A stretch of 64,000 bases of DNA from Ruminococcus sp. (GTDB taxonomy: Bacteria; Bacillota; Clostridia; Oscillospirales; Acutalibacteraceae), in the NCBI GenBank assembly GCA_017411835.1, contig JAFQPG010000007.1:1-64000 (forward strand), read 5' to 3'. Below, one piece after another: positions 1 through 7,793 of the stretch. The notes below the pieces were generated by a model that was given only the letters and a program-made list of their open reading frames with translations, was not told the origin of the DNA and did no database searches. Numbering within the stretch: position 1 is the first letter of the stretch; each line of letters opens with the position of its first letter. The position numbers and the translations under genes were made by a program.

Positions 1-26
1 CGAACTATTATAAGCACACTTTTTAA

Positions 27-118
27 TTAGCAAGATTTTTAGCACGATTTTCTGAGCGATTAGCAGAAAGTCGATTTTCATTAGCAAAAACGGGGTTTTC
101 TTGCTAATTTGATTAGCA
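27..118. repeat. Phased TTAGCA hexamer cluster (putative recombinase arm-type sites)
   Basis: TTAGCA occurs on the + strand at 27, 39, 60, 81 and 113, with one inverted copy (TGCTAA) at 102. Three copies extend to TTAGCAnGATTTT. The same-strand spacings of 12, 21, 21 and 32 bp are close to whole helical turns, so a protein could bind all copies on one face. No gene can be seen in positions 1-258. Beside an intact tRNA and a tRNA fragment, the array resembles integrase arm-binding repeats near the end of an integrative element. This role is inferred. Confidence 0.5.
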
Positions 119-218
119 GGATTTTCAAGGGATAGGGAGTCCGCAACCTAAGTAAAAAGGATTGCTCACAGTAAAGAAGCCGAGCAGAACAAACAAGGAC
201 ACCCGACAAAAAAGTAAA

Positions 219-250
219 GCCGAAAACCTTGAAAAATCAAGGCTTTCGGC
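219..250 (-). terminator. Bidirectional hairpin terminator downstream of tRNA-Arg
   Basis: An almost perfect inverted repeat of about 13 bp (GCCGAAA.CCTTGA and its complement) has an AAAA loop. It is followed on the + strand by GTTTTTT and on the minus strand by TTTACTTTTTT. It lies just 3' of the minus-strand tRNA-Arg and would end its transcript; it could also work in the other direction. Confidence 0.75.
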
Positions 251-258
251 GTTTTTTG

Positions 259-335
259 TGGCGTCCCTGCCCGGATTCGAACCGGGGGCGTTCCGCTTAG
301 GAGGCGGACCCTCTATCCTGCTGAGGTACAGAGAC
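259..335 (-). tRNA. tRNA-Arg (anticodon CCU)
   Basis: Read on the minus strand, a complete cloverleaf can be drawn. The acceptor stem is GTCTCTG/CAGGGAC with one G-T wobble. The D stem is CCTC/GAGG, the anticodon stem TCCGC/GCGGA with loop CTCCTAA (anticodon CCT), and the T stem CCCGG/CCGGG with loop TTCGAAT. The discriminator is G and CCA is encoded. It would read the AGG codon. A terminator follows at 219-250. The 5' half of a different tRNA-Arg(CCU) lies about 60 bp upstream, so this copy may have been brought in by an integrated element to replace a disrupted gene. Confidence 0.93.
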
Positions 336-362
336 GTGTATGAAATTTTATCTATATTATCG

Positions 363-385
363 CTCGCCTTTTGAGCAAAGGCGAG
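363..385. repeat. 9-bp perfect inverted repeat
   Basis: CTCGCCTTT and AAAGGCGAG form a perfect 9-bp stem around a 5-nt loop. It lies between the intact tRNA-Arg and the tRNA-Arg fragment, with no clear U-run on either strand, so it is a poor terminator. It may be part of the element end or a recombination site structure. Confidence 0.5.
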
Positions 386-398
386 TGATTTAGTATAA

Positions 399-439
399 CC
401 TTAGGAGGCGAACGCTCTATCCTGCTGAGCTACAAGCGC
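399..439 (-). pseudogene. Truncated tRNA-Arg(CCU), 5' half only
   Basis: On the minus strand this starts as a normal tRNA: acceptor strand GCGCTTG, position 8-9 TA, D arm GCTC/GAGC with loop AGCAGGATA, then TTCGC and anticodon loop CTCCTAA plus G. Homology stops there: the expected GCGAA strand, T arm and 3' acceptor (CAAGCGC) are missing and unrelated sequence follows. Its acceptor and stems differ from the intact tRNA-Arg at 259-335, so it is not a simple tandem copy. A break at the anticodon loop is what site-specific integration there would leave. Confidence 0.8.
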
Positions 440-469
440 ATATATGTTTATCTTACTTAAATAAAAAAT

Positions 470-494
470 GCAGGGCGTATGTGCTACGCCCTGC
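470..494 (-). terminator. Rho-independent terminator of the carboxyltransferase operon
   Basis: GCAGGGCGTA and its complement form a perfect 10-bp stem around a 5-nt loop. On the minus strand ATTTTTTATTT follows. It lies 12 bp past the stop codon of the last operon gene. Confidence 0.85.
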
Positions 495-505
495 GAGATT
501 TAAAA

Positions 506-1906
506 TTATACAGGGTGAATCATATTCTCTTTGTCGAGTTTTTCACCGTTGATGCCAACGCCGGCGTTTCTTCTCTTTTCGAAGAAGTCAAGCGCAACCT
601 TCTGGAACATACCGTAAGAAAGCACGTCCTCCTCCTGCTCAATCCACTGTGGGATTTCTGCACGGAGCTTCTCAAGCTCAGGCTCGAGTAAATCAGCAGG
701 ACGACAATCTACAGGCTCCATATCGCCGATAATCTTCTTTCTAAATTCAGGGTCAATCGGCATTGGTGTTGTGCCGTACTTACCTGCAACCATATCCTTA
801 AACTCTTTTGTGCACATCTTGTAACGCTCGCCTGTGATAATATTGAACACAGCCTGTGTGCCGACAATCTGTGATGTTGGAGTAACAAGTGGTGGATAAC
901 CGGAGTCCTCACGAACACGTGGAACTTCAGCCAAAACTTCGTTGAGCTTATCTTCCTTGCCAGCCTGCTTGAGCTGAGAAAGAAGGTTAGAGAGCATACC
1001 GCCAGGTACCTGATAGATAAGAGCGTTTGCATCAGTCGCGAGCATCTTCTGGTCTAAAAGACCTTCTTTCATGTATTTTGCTCTGAGTGTCATGAAGTAG
1101 TCGCGGATATCAGTAAGCTCTTCAAGCTTGATGCCTGTATCATACTGACTGCCCATTAATGCGGCTACCATAGACTCTGTTGGTGCGTGAGAAGTACCAA
1201 GTGCGAGTGGAGAAATAGCGGTATCAATCATATCAACGCCTGCTTCAACGCCCTTTAAAAGACACATTGATGCAAGACCTGAGGTGTAGTGGGTATGAAG
1301 CTGAAGAGGTAAATCAACCTCAGCCTTGATAGCTTTTACTAAGCTTTCTGTTGCGTATGGGGTTAAGAGCGCCGCCATATCCTTGATGCAGATAGAATCA
1401 GCGCCTGCATCAGCAATACGCTTAGCGTACTCAACGTAGTATTCGTCAGTGAACACCGGACCTGTTGTGTAAGAAATAGCAACCTGTGCGTGAGCGCCTT
1501 CCTTTTTAGCGGCTTTGATAGCAGTCTGCAGGTTCTTGATATCGTTTAAAGCATCGAAAATTCGGATGATGTCGATACCGTTTGCAACAGAACGCTGAAC
1601 AAAATACTCAAGCACGTCGTCAGCGTAGTGACGATAACCGAGCATATTCTGACCTCTGAATAACATCTGAAGCTTTGTGTTCTTGCAGTGGTCCTTGATT
1701 GTACGGAGTCTGTGCCATGGGTCTTCATTTAAGAAACGAAGACAGCTGTCAAATGTAGCACCACCCCAGCACTCGAGAGAATAAAAACCTGCCTTGTCCA
1801 TTTTGTCAAGGATAGGAAGCATCTGTTCAAGTGTCATACGTGTTGCAATCAATGACTGATGAGCATCACGCAGAGCAGTTTCAGTAATTTTAATCTGTTT
1901 TGCCAT
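506..1906 (-). CDS. oadA: Carboxyltransferase subunit, OadA / transcarboxylase 5S type
   Basis: A 466-aa cytoplasmic protein of the oxaloacetate decarboxylase alpha / pyruvate carboxylase B / transcarboxylase 5S family. It moves CO2 between oxaloacetate or pyruvate and carboxybiotin. A HMGL-type TIM barrel fills about residues 3-265, with DAHQ at 14-17, a lysine in the CIKDM motif near 175 and metal-ligand histidines in LHTH (204 and 206). A PYC/OADA helical domain follows. It has no biotinyl domain, because the carrier is the separate upstream gene 17 bp away. The start has an AAAGGTGAG site. It is last in a three-gene operon with a biotin carrier and a 12S/MmdA-like subunit. No membrane beta subunit is in the window, so Na+ pump versus transcarboxylase is undecided. 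Confidence 0.88.
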   Translation of the reverse strand: MAKQIKITETALRDAHQSLIATRMTLEQMLPILDKMDKAGFYSLECWGGATFDSCLRFLNEDPWHRLRTIKDHCKNTKLQMLFRGQNMLGYRHYADDVLEYFVQRSVANGIDIIRIFDALNDIKNLQTAIKAAKKEGAHAQVAISYTTGPVFTDEYYVEYAKRIADAGADSICIKDMAALLTPYATESLVKAIKAEVDLPLQLHTHYTSGLASMCLLKGVEAGVDMIDTAISPLALGTSHAPTESMVAALMGSQYDTGIKLEELTDIRDYFMTLRAKYMKEGLLDQKMLATDANALIYQVPGGMLSNLLSQLKQAGKEDKLNEVLAEVPRVREDSGYPPLVTPTSQIVGTQAVFNIITGERYKMCTKEFKDMVAGKYGTTPMPIDPEFRKKIIGDMEPVDCRPADLLEPELEKLRAEIPQWIEQEEDVLSYGMFQKVALDFFEKRRNAGVGINGEKLDKENMIHPV

Positions 1907-1922
1907 AATAACTCACCTTTGA

Positions 1923-2282
1923 TTATGATAATGTAACGAGTGTCTGACCGGAGTCAACAGTCTCGCCTTTGTTTACGTTAACAGTAGCAACTGTGCAGTC
2001 CTTTGGAGCTTTGATTTCGTTTTCCATCTTCATAGCTTCAAGAACAACGAGCACGTCGCCGGACTTGACAGCCTGACCTGCAGTAACATTTACTGATAAA
2101 ATTGTACCAGGCATTGGAGAAGGAACAGGTTCGCCATTGCCTGCTGGAGCAGCAGGAGCAGCAGCAGGAGCTGGAGCAGCGGCTGGAGCAGGAGCAGCAG
2201 CTACAGGGGCTACAGCGCCGTTTACTTCTTCAACCTGTACGTCGTATGTTGTACCATTTACGGTGATTCTTAAATTTTTCAT
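1923..2282 (-). CDS. Biotin carboxyl carrier protein (1.3S / GcdC type)
   Basis: A 119-aa swinging-arm subunit that carries carboxybiotin between the two carboxyltransferases on either side. A short N-terminal segment (1-20) is followed by an Ala/Pro linker (about 23-47) and a biotinyl domain (about 53-119). The biotinylation motif is EAMKM with Lys85. Size and design match the 1.3S subunit of transcarboxylase and the carrier of decarboxylase pumps. The repetitive GCA/GCT-rich linker makes a long shadow reading frame on the other strand. The start has AAAGGAAG. Confidence 0.92.
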   Translation of the reverse strand: MKNLRITVNGTTYDVQVEEVNGAVAPVAAAPAPAAAPAPAAAPAAPAGNGEPVPSPMPGTILSVNVTAGQAVKSGDVLVVLEAMKMENEIKAPKDCTVATVNVNKGETVDSGQTLVTLS

Positions 2283-2318
2283 AGTAATCTTCCTTTCGTA
2301 TATATCAAGTAAATTTTA

Positions 2319-3629
2319 TCAGATGGTTGTGTGCTTTTTAGGTAAGGTTTCAACACGCTTTGAAGAAAGCATCTCAAGTGCCTGTAAAACCTTAACTCTT
2401 AAAGCAGAGCTGTCAACTACGTCGTCAACATAACCGCACTGTGCAGCGTTTATTGCAGAAAGCTCGCGCTTTGCAAAATCTTCTGCCGCTTTATCCTGCT
2501 GTGCTACAGGAACGTTCATAGCGTCCTCGTTCATAATAAACGCAAGCGCCTTAGGGTTAACAGGAGAAATAACCGCGCCGTCAATAGCAAATCTGACATC
2601 AGCGCCTGAAGCCTCGCCAGCAAGCGCAATATATAAAGCGCCAACAGCTTCGCCCTCTACAACTGCAATCTTAGCGGTAGTAGCCTCAGCGTAAGCAGAA
2701 GTAACCTTCGCTGCTGATTTTAAGGTTTTGAAGCCCTTTGAGTTAACAACAGTAACTACAGGGATAGAGAAAGCGTCACAAAAACGCATAAATTTAGAAA
2801 TCTTCTGACCGCCCTTGCAGTCAATCTCGTCGCCGTTTGTAGAAACAAAAGCAACTACCTCGCCGTTTACACGACCAAATGCAGTTTTAACGCAATCTGC
2901 AAATTCGTCGTTTACAAAGCAAAGCGAGTCAGCGTCCGCGATAGAACATACTGTGCAAGAAGCATCTTCTTGTGGTGCTAAAGCGTCGTCAGACGGAGCA
3001 ACGTCTAAGTTATTTGAAGGGAAAAATGTGATGAGGTCGCGTGCTTTATCAATAGCCTCGTCTTTGCTGTCTGCAACGATGTTAGCGATACCGTGCTTAG
3101 CATTATGACAAGCGCTTGCGCACTCACCTGTAACATCGATAGAAAGCTCAGCGTCTTTTTCCATAATGATGAAATCTGCGCTTGTAGCGATTAAAGCAGA
3201 TGTGCCAAGACATGTACCAAGTACAACAGAAAGCTGTGGTACAACACCGGAGATTTCTGATGCTCTGCCTAAAATCTCGCCGTAAGCGGCAAGCAGGTCA
3301 TTTTTCTGTGCAAGTCTGCCACCAACGCTGTCGTAAAAACCGACAACAGGTGCACCGGTCATCTTTGCAAGGTCGTAAAGACGCGCAATTTTCTTAGCCT
3401 GAGCCTTGCTCATTGCACCGCTTGCAACATCGCTGTTCTGCGCAAATGCGTAAACAGGAACGCCCATTACCGTGCCGTAGCCTGTCACCGCCTCTGCAAA
3501 ATCGCCCTCGCTTTTAAGCAGTGCGTCGGTCTCGCAAAAACTACCTTCGTCAAAAAACTTTAAAAGTGTTTTTACTCCTGCAGTTTTGTTGAGCTCTTCT
3601 CTAAGTTGAGAAACGCTTGAAAAACTCAT
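2319..3629 (-). CDS. Acyl-CoA-type carboxyltransferase subunit (MmdA / 12S-like)
   Basis: A 436-aa crotonase-fold carboxyltransferase with N and C domains, related to methylmalonyl-CoA decarboxylase alpha, propionyl-CoA carboxylase beta and transcarboxylase 12S. Seen: a GFYDSVGGR active-site region, an oxyanion-type GTCLGTSAL loop and the family ending KRVETLPKKH. At 436 aa it is shorter than the usual roughly 510 aa. The start at 3629 is chosen over an ATG 27 codons upstream because AGGAGG lies just before it. It heads the operon with the biotin carrier and OadA-type subunit. Its acyl-CoA substrate cannot be told from the sequence. Confidence 0.78.
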   Translation of the reverse strand: MSFSSVSQLREELNKTAGVKTLLKFFDEGSFCETDALLKSEGDFAEAVTGYGTVMGVPVYAFAQNSDVASGAMSKAQAKKIARLYDLAKMTGAPVVGFYDSVGGRLAQKNDLLAAYGEILGRASEISGVVPQLSVVLGTCLGTSALIATSADFIIMEKDAELSIDVTGECASACHNAKHGIANIVADSKDEAIDKARDLITFFPSNNLDVAPSDDALAPQEDASCTVCSIADADSLCFVNDEFADCVKTAFGRVNGEVVAFVSTNGDEIDCKGGQKISKFMRFCDAFSIPVVTVVNSKGFKTLKSAAKVTSAYAEATTAKIAVVEGEAVGALYIALAGEASGADVRFAIDGAVISPVNPKALAFIMNEDAMNVPVAQQDKAAEDFAKRELSAINAAQCGYVDDVVDSSALRVKVLQALEMLSSKRVETLPKKHTTI

Positions 3630-3724
3630 TTTATTTCCTCCTGATTTATGTTTAATAACGTTAAATAATTTCCTATTTTTCGTCATTATATAGTATATCT
3701 TAAATACCATAAAAATACAAGAAA

Positions 3725-3756
3725 AAAGTGTGCAAAGTTTAATTTTTGCACACTTT
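3725..3756 (-). terminator. Terminator overlapping the 3' end of the 3739-4107 gene
   Basis: AAAGTGTGCAAA and its complement make a 12-bp stem with a short loop, followed on the minus strand by TTTTTTC. The stem includes the last codons of the upstream minus-strand gene, so stop codon and terminator overlap. Confidence 0.75.
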
Positions 3757-4107
3757 AAATAATTGTTGAAGATTTATTGTTAAATAATTGTCATTTTGAG
3801 CAAACGAGAATTTTAAGAGCATATCGAATAATTCTTTTTTAGAACATTGAATATAGAAACAGGAGTGGTTGAGCCCGTATGAACCAAGGCTTTTAATAAG
3901 CGTTTGTGCGATGATGTAGGCTTCACCTTTTAGTTCTTTTTCAGAATAATAAACCTCGAAGCCAACGATATCGAGCACATAGCCGTTTTGCACAAAGGCG
4001 ATATACCCTTTCTCAACCCCGTCTTCCTTGCACATCAGCACGGTTGCGTTTTCGCACCCGCATTTTTTTAAAATCTCACTGTTTTGTTCAGTCTTTATGG
4101 TAAGCAT
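3739..4107 (-). CDS. Hypothetical protein, possible divergent acetyltransferase fold
   Basis: A 122-aa soluble protein with no motif that I recognise with confidence. Alternating strands such as KGYIAFVQNGYVLDIVGFEVY, and a following helix with an Ala-Gln-Thr run, look like part of a GNAT fold, but the usual R/Q-x-x-G-x-G/A acetyl-CoA loop is not seen. It lies 11 bp after rluB with its own AAGGAG site, at the distal end of the scpA-to-rluB operon, and its last codons form a terminator. Function unknown. Confidence 0.7.
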   Translation of the reverse strand: MLTIKTEQNSEILKKCGCENATVLMCKEDGVEKGYIAFVQNGYVLDIVGFEVYYSEKELKGEAYIIAQTLIKSLGSYGLNHSCFYIQCSKKELFDMLLKFSFAQNDNYLTINLQQLFKVCKN

Positions 4108-4118
4108 CTCTTTGCTCC

Positions 4119-4868
4119 TTATCTTGCATTCTTATTAGGGTTTGGGTCGTGGGAAAGTCGCTTCACCTCATCTGCTGATAAATCGCGATACATACCCTGC
4201 TTTAAACCGCCCAATTTTACTGTACCGATTGCAACACGCTTTAGTCTAGCAACCTCCAAGCCTAAGGACTCGCACATTCTTCTTATCTGTCGGTTTCTGC
4301 CCTCTCTAAGAACCATTTCGAGCACGACTCTTCCCTCTTGCTTTGTAACAACTCGCACCTGTGCAGGGGCAGTTTTTCTGCCGTCTAAGATAACACCTGT
4401 CTGCAATTTTTCAACCTGTTCTTCATTTATCGACGGGCGCACCGTTACTCGGTAAACTTTATTGATATGCTTTTTAGGATGCATAATGTGGTTTGCAAAT
4501 TCGCCATCGTTTGTAAGCAAAAGCAAACCTTCAGAGTCTTTATCAAGTCTACCGATTGGATAAACACGCTGCTCGATATCTCCTATAAGCTCTAAGATAC
4601 ATTTTCTGCCTCGTTCATCGTGCATAGTGGTAACATAGCCACGAGGTTTATTCAGCATGATATAACGGTGTGAAGGCTTTGCAGAACCTGTTACCCTTTT
4701 GCCTCTAACGTAAACCTTGTCAGCATACGGGTCAACCTTGTCGCCAATCTGCGCAACCTTGCCATTTACTTTGACCACACCTTTTCTTATAAGCTCCTCG
4801 CATTTTCTGCGTGAGTCAACACCGCAGTCAGCGAGCATTTTTTGTAGTCTTACAAATTCCCTTTTCAT
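4119..4868 (-). CDS. rluB: Ribosomal large subunit pseudouridine synthase B
   Basis: A 249-aa RsuA/RluB-family pseudouridine synthase, expected to modify 23S rRNA at the RluB site (about U2605). An S4 RNA-binding domain covers residues 5-50. The catalytic motif GRLDKDSEG has its aspartate at 109, followed by LLLLTNDG. RluB rather than RsuA is favoured by the NKPRGYVTT start of the catalytic domain and by position after the dac gene, a common Firmicutes order. GGAGG precedes the ATG. Confidence 0.92.
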   Translation of the reverse strand: MKREFVRLQKMLADCGVDSRRKCEELIRKGVVKVNGKVAQIGDKVDPYADKVYVRGKRVTGSAKPSHRYIMLNKPRGYVTTMHDERGRKCILELIGDIEQRVYPIGRLDKDSEGLLLLTNDGEFANHIMHPKKHINKVYRVTVRPSINEEQVEKLQTGVILDGRKTAPAQVRVVTKQEGRVVLEMVLREGRNRQIRRMCESLGLEVARLKRVAIGTVKLGGLKQGMYRDLSADEVKRLSHDPNPNKNAR

Positions 4869-4892
4869 ATATCCTCCACTTTTTGATAAAAA

Positions 4893-6005
4893 TCAAAAAA
4901 TATTACTCAAAAATAAAGCAAATTTATTTTTTCTTTTAGCGTCTACGTCCTCCATCGCGTAAAGCGAATTTTGGGCGATGATTTCACCGTCTAGGGTGTA
5001 CGTAACAGCTCCGACAAAATCGTTGTAGCTAATCGGTGCGTACAAAAATTTAGGTATATACACCTCTCGTTTAACCTTTTTCAGTTTATCTTTTTCTACA
5101 ACTACGGGCGGACCGTTTTCGCAAAAAAGCGGGATTTTCGATTTATCCGAACCGACCACATCAACGTAGAAATTCTCCTCACTGTCATCGGTGTCGACAG
5201 CGCTGAGTTTTTCAAAGCCATAGTTATACATCGCTATATGGTCGTTCCAGTCAGACGGAGCATTAAAGGTGACACAAATCAGGGTCACCCCGTCTTTTTT
5301 TGAAGCAGATACAAGGCATCTGCCCGCAGCTTTTGTAAAACCTGTTTTTCCGCCGATGCAGTACTCATACATATTTAAAAGTCGGTTGTGATTTTGATAT
5401 GTAACGCTTTTTTGCGGTGACAAAAAGTCAACGCTTAAAGAAGTGCTCGACGTGATTTTTGCAAACTGCTCGTTTAAAAGCGCTTTTTCCATGAGCCTTG
5501 CCATATCCAAAGCGGTCGAATAATGGTTTTCGTCGTCAAGTCCCGACGGCGTGACAAAATTAGTATTCTCCATCCTAAGCTTTTTCGCTTTTTTATTCAT
5601 AAGCTTTGCAAAGCCTTCGATACTGTCGCTTAAAGTTAGTGCCACAGCGTTTGCGGCGTCGTTGCCCGAGCACATCATCATACCAACCGCCAAATCAGAC
5701 AAATGCACCGTGTCGCCGACCTTTAAATACATCGAGCTCCCCTCTGCAATCATATCCTCATTAAATTCAACAAGGCAGTCGTTCTCCTGCGCTTTTTCAA
5801 GCGCTAAAAGCGTAGTCATAATTTTGGTGGTTGATGCCATTTTCATTTTAGTTTCTGCGTTGTGCTCTAAAATCACTGAGTCGTTTTCTACGCAATAAAG
5901 CACATAAGCCTGTGCCGAAATGGAAAGAGTTTTGGCACAGGCTGTAGTATCAAAACAAAAAACAAATACTAAAAAAGTAAGCACTAAAGTACACGCACGC
6001 TTCAT
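4893..6005 (-). CDS. D-alanyl-D-alanine carboxypeptidase (S11, DacF/DacB-like)
   Basis: A 370-aa exported penicillin-binding protein that trims the terminal D-Ala of peptidoglycan stem peptides. It has a signal peptide (1-24), the nucleophile motif STTK (Ser58, Lys61), SGN at 113-115 and KTG at 220-222. The C-terminal part resembles a short PBP5_C domain, without an obvious amphipathic anchor. Its place between the spore-germination gene gerW and rluB matches the arrangement around dacF/dacB in spore formers, so a role in spore cortex or forespore wall is likely. Confidence 0.88.
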   Translation of the reverse strand: MKRACTLVLTFLVFVFCFDTTACAKTLSISAQAYVLYCVENDSVILEHNAETKMKMASTTKIMTTLLALEKAQENDCLVEFNEDMIAEGSSMYLKVGDTVHLSDLAVGMMMCSGNDAANAVALTLSDSIEGFAKLMNKKAKKLRMENTNFVTPSGLDDENHYSTALDMARLMEKALLNEQFAKITSSTSLSVDFLSPQKSVTYQNHNRLLNMYEYCIGGKTGFTKAAGRCLVSASKKDGVTLICVTFNAPSDWNDHIAMYNYGFEKLSAVDTDDSEENFYVDVVGSDKSKIPLFCENGPPVVVEKDKLKKVKREVYIPKFLYAPISYNDFVGAVTYTLDGEIIAQNSLYAMEDVDAKRKNKFALFLSNIF

Positions 6006-6052
6006 ATAATCACCACTGATATATATGAAAAATCTACGCGTTTTATACTTTA

Positions 6053-6478
6053 TCAGATGTCAAATTCGTCGATATCCATATCAAGGTCTGATGTGTCGAT
6101 ATCGTCCTTTTTATCCTTTTTGAAGTAGTCAGCAACCTTGTCGAAAACATCAGGAATCATACCGACGATGCGGTCGACAGCGCCGTCGTATTTCTCAATC
6201 GGAATGAGCTTAACGTTGCCTTTGCATACTGACAGAAAAGCAACAGGAGTGATGGTAACGCCCGCGCCGCTACCGCCGCCAAAGCAGTCTTTGTTGTCCT
6301 TTTTTGTAGGCAAATCAGAACCACCTGATGCAAAGCCGTAGCTCACCTTTGAAACAGGAATGATGGTGGTGCCGTCAGGGGTGGTGATAGGGTCACCGAT
6401 GATGGTGTTGACGTCAATCATTTCCTTGATTTTTCTCATTGTGGTATCCATCAATGAATTAATAGGATGGTCGCTCAT
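6053..6478 (-). CDS. ytfJ: GerW family sporulation protein (YtfJ)
   Basis: A 141-aa protein of the GerW/YtfJ family, which in Bacillus is needed for normal germination. Seen: the family N-terminus (MDTTMRKIKEMIDVNTIIG), VSYGFASGG, the Gly-rich GGGSGAG turn near 67-73 followed by VTITPVAFL, and an acidic tail rich in Asp. Part of the scpA-scpB-DUF2953-ytfJ-dac operon. It is strong evidence that the host forms endospores. Confidence 0.9.
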   Translation of the reverse strand: MSDHPINSLMDTTMRKIKEMIDVNTIIGDPITTPDGTTIIPVSKVSYGFASGGSDLPTKKDNKDCFGGGSGAGVTITPVAFLSVCKGNVKLIPIEKYDGAVDRIVGMIPDVFDKVADYFKKDKKDDIDTSDLDMDIDEFDI

Positions 6479-6506
6479 AATAAACTCTCCTTTATCTGTA
6501 TATCAA

Positions 6507-7127
6507 TTATCTTTTGTATCTTATCACAAGCAGTTTAATGAGTGCTTTAAGCAAGTACTTAAGCACGTAAAAAACTCGGATGTAAAATCTTATATCACAA
6601 CGCACTAGGCTTTGAGCTTCATCGTCAAAGTCAGGCGTCACGTTTAAATTATAGCTTTTTGTTTGTGTTGCATTGCACACAATAGAAACCGCAGAGTAGA
6701 TAACCCCGCACAGCTTGCCGTATTTTAACGCTGTATCGGCGGCATCGTCACCGCTCACCTTAATATCCAAATCAAAGTTTGTCACAACGGTGTTTGCAAA
6801 AAGTCCTTTTAAGGTAGTAAAAACAAGCTTTGACAGCTCGACAAAGATGGATAAAAGACCGCTTACGCCTTTTTTTTCGCTGAGCTTTTTAAGATAAGAT
6901 GGCTTTTTTTCCTTTTCTTTCTTTTCGCTCTTTTTTGTTTTTTCAGCTTTTGGTTTTTTCGTTTTCTTTGCCTTTTTCTTTTTTGCAGGCACTAAGGTAA
7001 ACTGCGCAAAAAGCACCTTAAGCTTTAGTGTAAGCGACTCGTTATAATTCGCAAAAAACTCAAGCTTTACAAAACAAAGTGCAAAAAGCAAAAGTATAAT
7101 ACCCAGTATTATATATAAAGCTAACAC
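6507..7127 (-). CDS. DUF2953 domain protein
   Basis: A 206-aa protein with one N-terminal transmembrane helix (LALYIILGIILLLFALCFV), a very Lys-rich linker (about 53-80, KKKKAKKTKK-type) and a C-terminal DUF2953 region. Start is GTG at 7127, supported by GAGGGTG and the 12-bp gap to scpB. DUF2953 genes commonly sit between scpB and ytfJ in sporulating Clostridia; the biochemical role is not known. Confidence 0.8.
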   Translation of the reverse strand: MLALYIILGIILLLFALCFVKLEFFANYNESLTLKLKVLFAQFTLVPAKKKKAKKTKKPKAEKTKKSEKKEKEKKPSYLKKLSEKKGVSGLLSIFVELSKLVFTTLKGLFANTVVTNFDLDIKVSGDDAADTALKYGKLCGVIYSAVSIVCNATQTKSYNLNVTPDFDDEAQSLVRCDIRFYIRVFYVLKYLLKALIKLLVIRYKR

Positions 7128-7139
7128 TTTTACACCCTC

Positions 7140-7793
7140 TTAATCAGCAGTAGCCTGAGAAATAATATCACCTACTGTAGCAGTGATAGTGTCGTCAGTG
7201 TTTTTTTCTTTATCATCTGCATTTTCGTCTTCAAAAATACTAAGCTGGCTGTCATCAAGAGCGTCTTCGTCAGGATTTTCCTGCTTTTGAGGAAGTGGCG
7301 GAAGCTCGTCAATCGACGAAATAGAAAAGCATCTGAGGAAATTCTCGGTGGTGCCGTATAAAAGCGGTCTACCCGGAAGCTCGAGTCTGCCCTTTTCTTC
7401 GATTAAATCTTTTGTGGTGAGTGAGCCGATAACACCCGAACAGTCCACACCACGCACCTGCTCGATAAACGACTTTGTAACAGGCTGGTTGTAAGCAACT
7501 ACAGCGAGCACTTCCATAGCCGCCTGAGAAAGCGGAACATTTCGTCTTAAATCCATAGCGGTACGAATTTGCTCAGCGTACGCTTTTTTAGAAACCATCT
7601 GAAAGCTGTCGTCAAGCTTAATGACGGTGATACCGTGCTCGCTTTCTTCGTACTCTTTAATAAGCTCGGTGCATAAATCGTTAATAACCTTTTCAGTAAT
7701 TTGAAGTGTCTGTGATAGACGGGACACAGGTACAGAACTACCCGACGCAAAAAGTATTGCCTCAACGGCAGCTTTATATTCTTCTCTTGTCAT
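7140..7793 (-). CDS. scpB: Segregation and condensation protein B
   Basis: A 217-aa ScpB, the winged-helix kleisin partner that with ScpA and Smc forms the bacterial condensin. Two winged-helix domains (about 1-80 and 85-165) are seen, with the family stretch VLAVVAYNQPVTKSFIEQVRG and the ending LLYGTTENFL. An acidic C-terminal tail rich in Asp/Glu follows (about 175-210). Overlaps the scpA stop by 4 bp, implying translational coupling. Confidence 0.94.
   Translation of the reverse strand: MTREEYKAAVEAILFASGSSVPVSRLSQTLQITEKVINDLCTELIKEYEESEHGITVIKLDDSFQMVSKKAYAEQIRTAMDLRRNVPLSQAAMEVLAVVAYNQPVTKSFIEQVRGVDCSGVIGSLTTKDLIEEKGRLELPGRPLLYGTTENFLRCFSISSIDELPPLPQKQENPDEDALDDSQLSIFEDENADDKEKNTDDTITATVGDIISQATAD

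Noticed and set aside
27..118. CRISPR array
   Set aside because: The repeated unit is only 6-13 bp and spacings are 12-32 bp, with no conserved repeat of 24-37 bp and no cas genes.
363..385. Terminator between the tRNA-Arg copies
   Set aside because: Perfect stem but no U-run on either strand.
2137..2433. Ala/Gly-rich + strand protein opposite the biotin carrier
   Set aside because: It is the antisense of the Ala/Pro linker of the carrier gene; low-complexity shadow frame.
506..3629. Complete Na+-pumping oxaloacetate decarboxylase
   Set aside because: No beta membrane subunit or gamma/delta subunit is encoded in or next to the operon.
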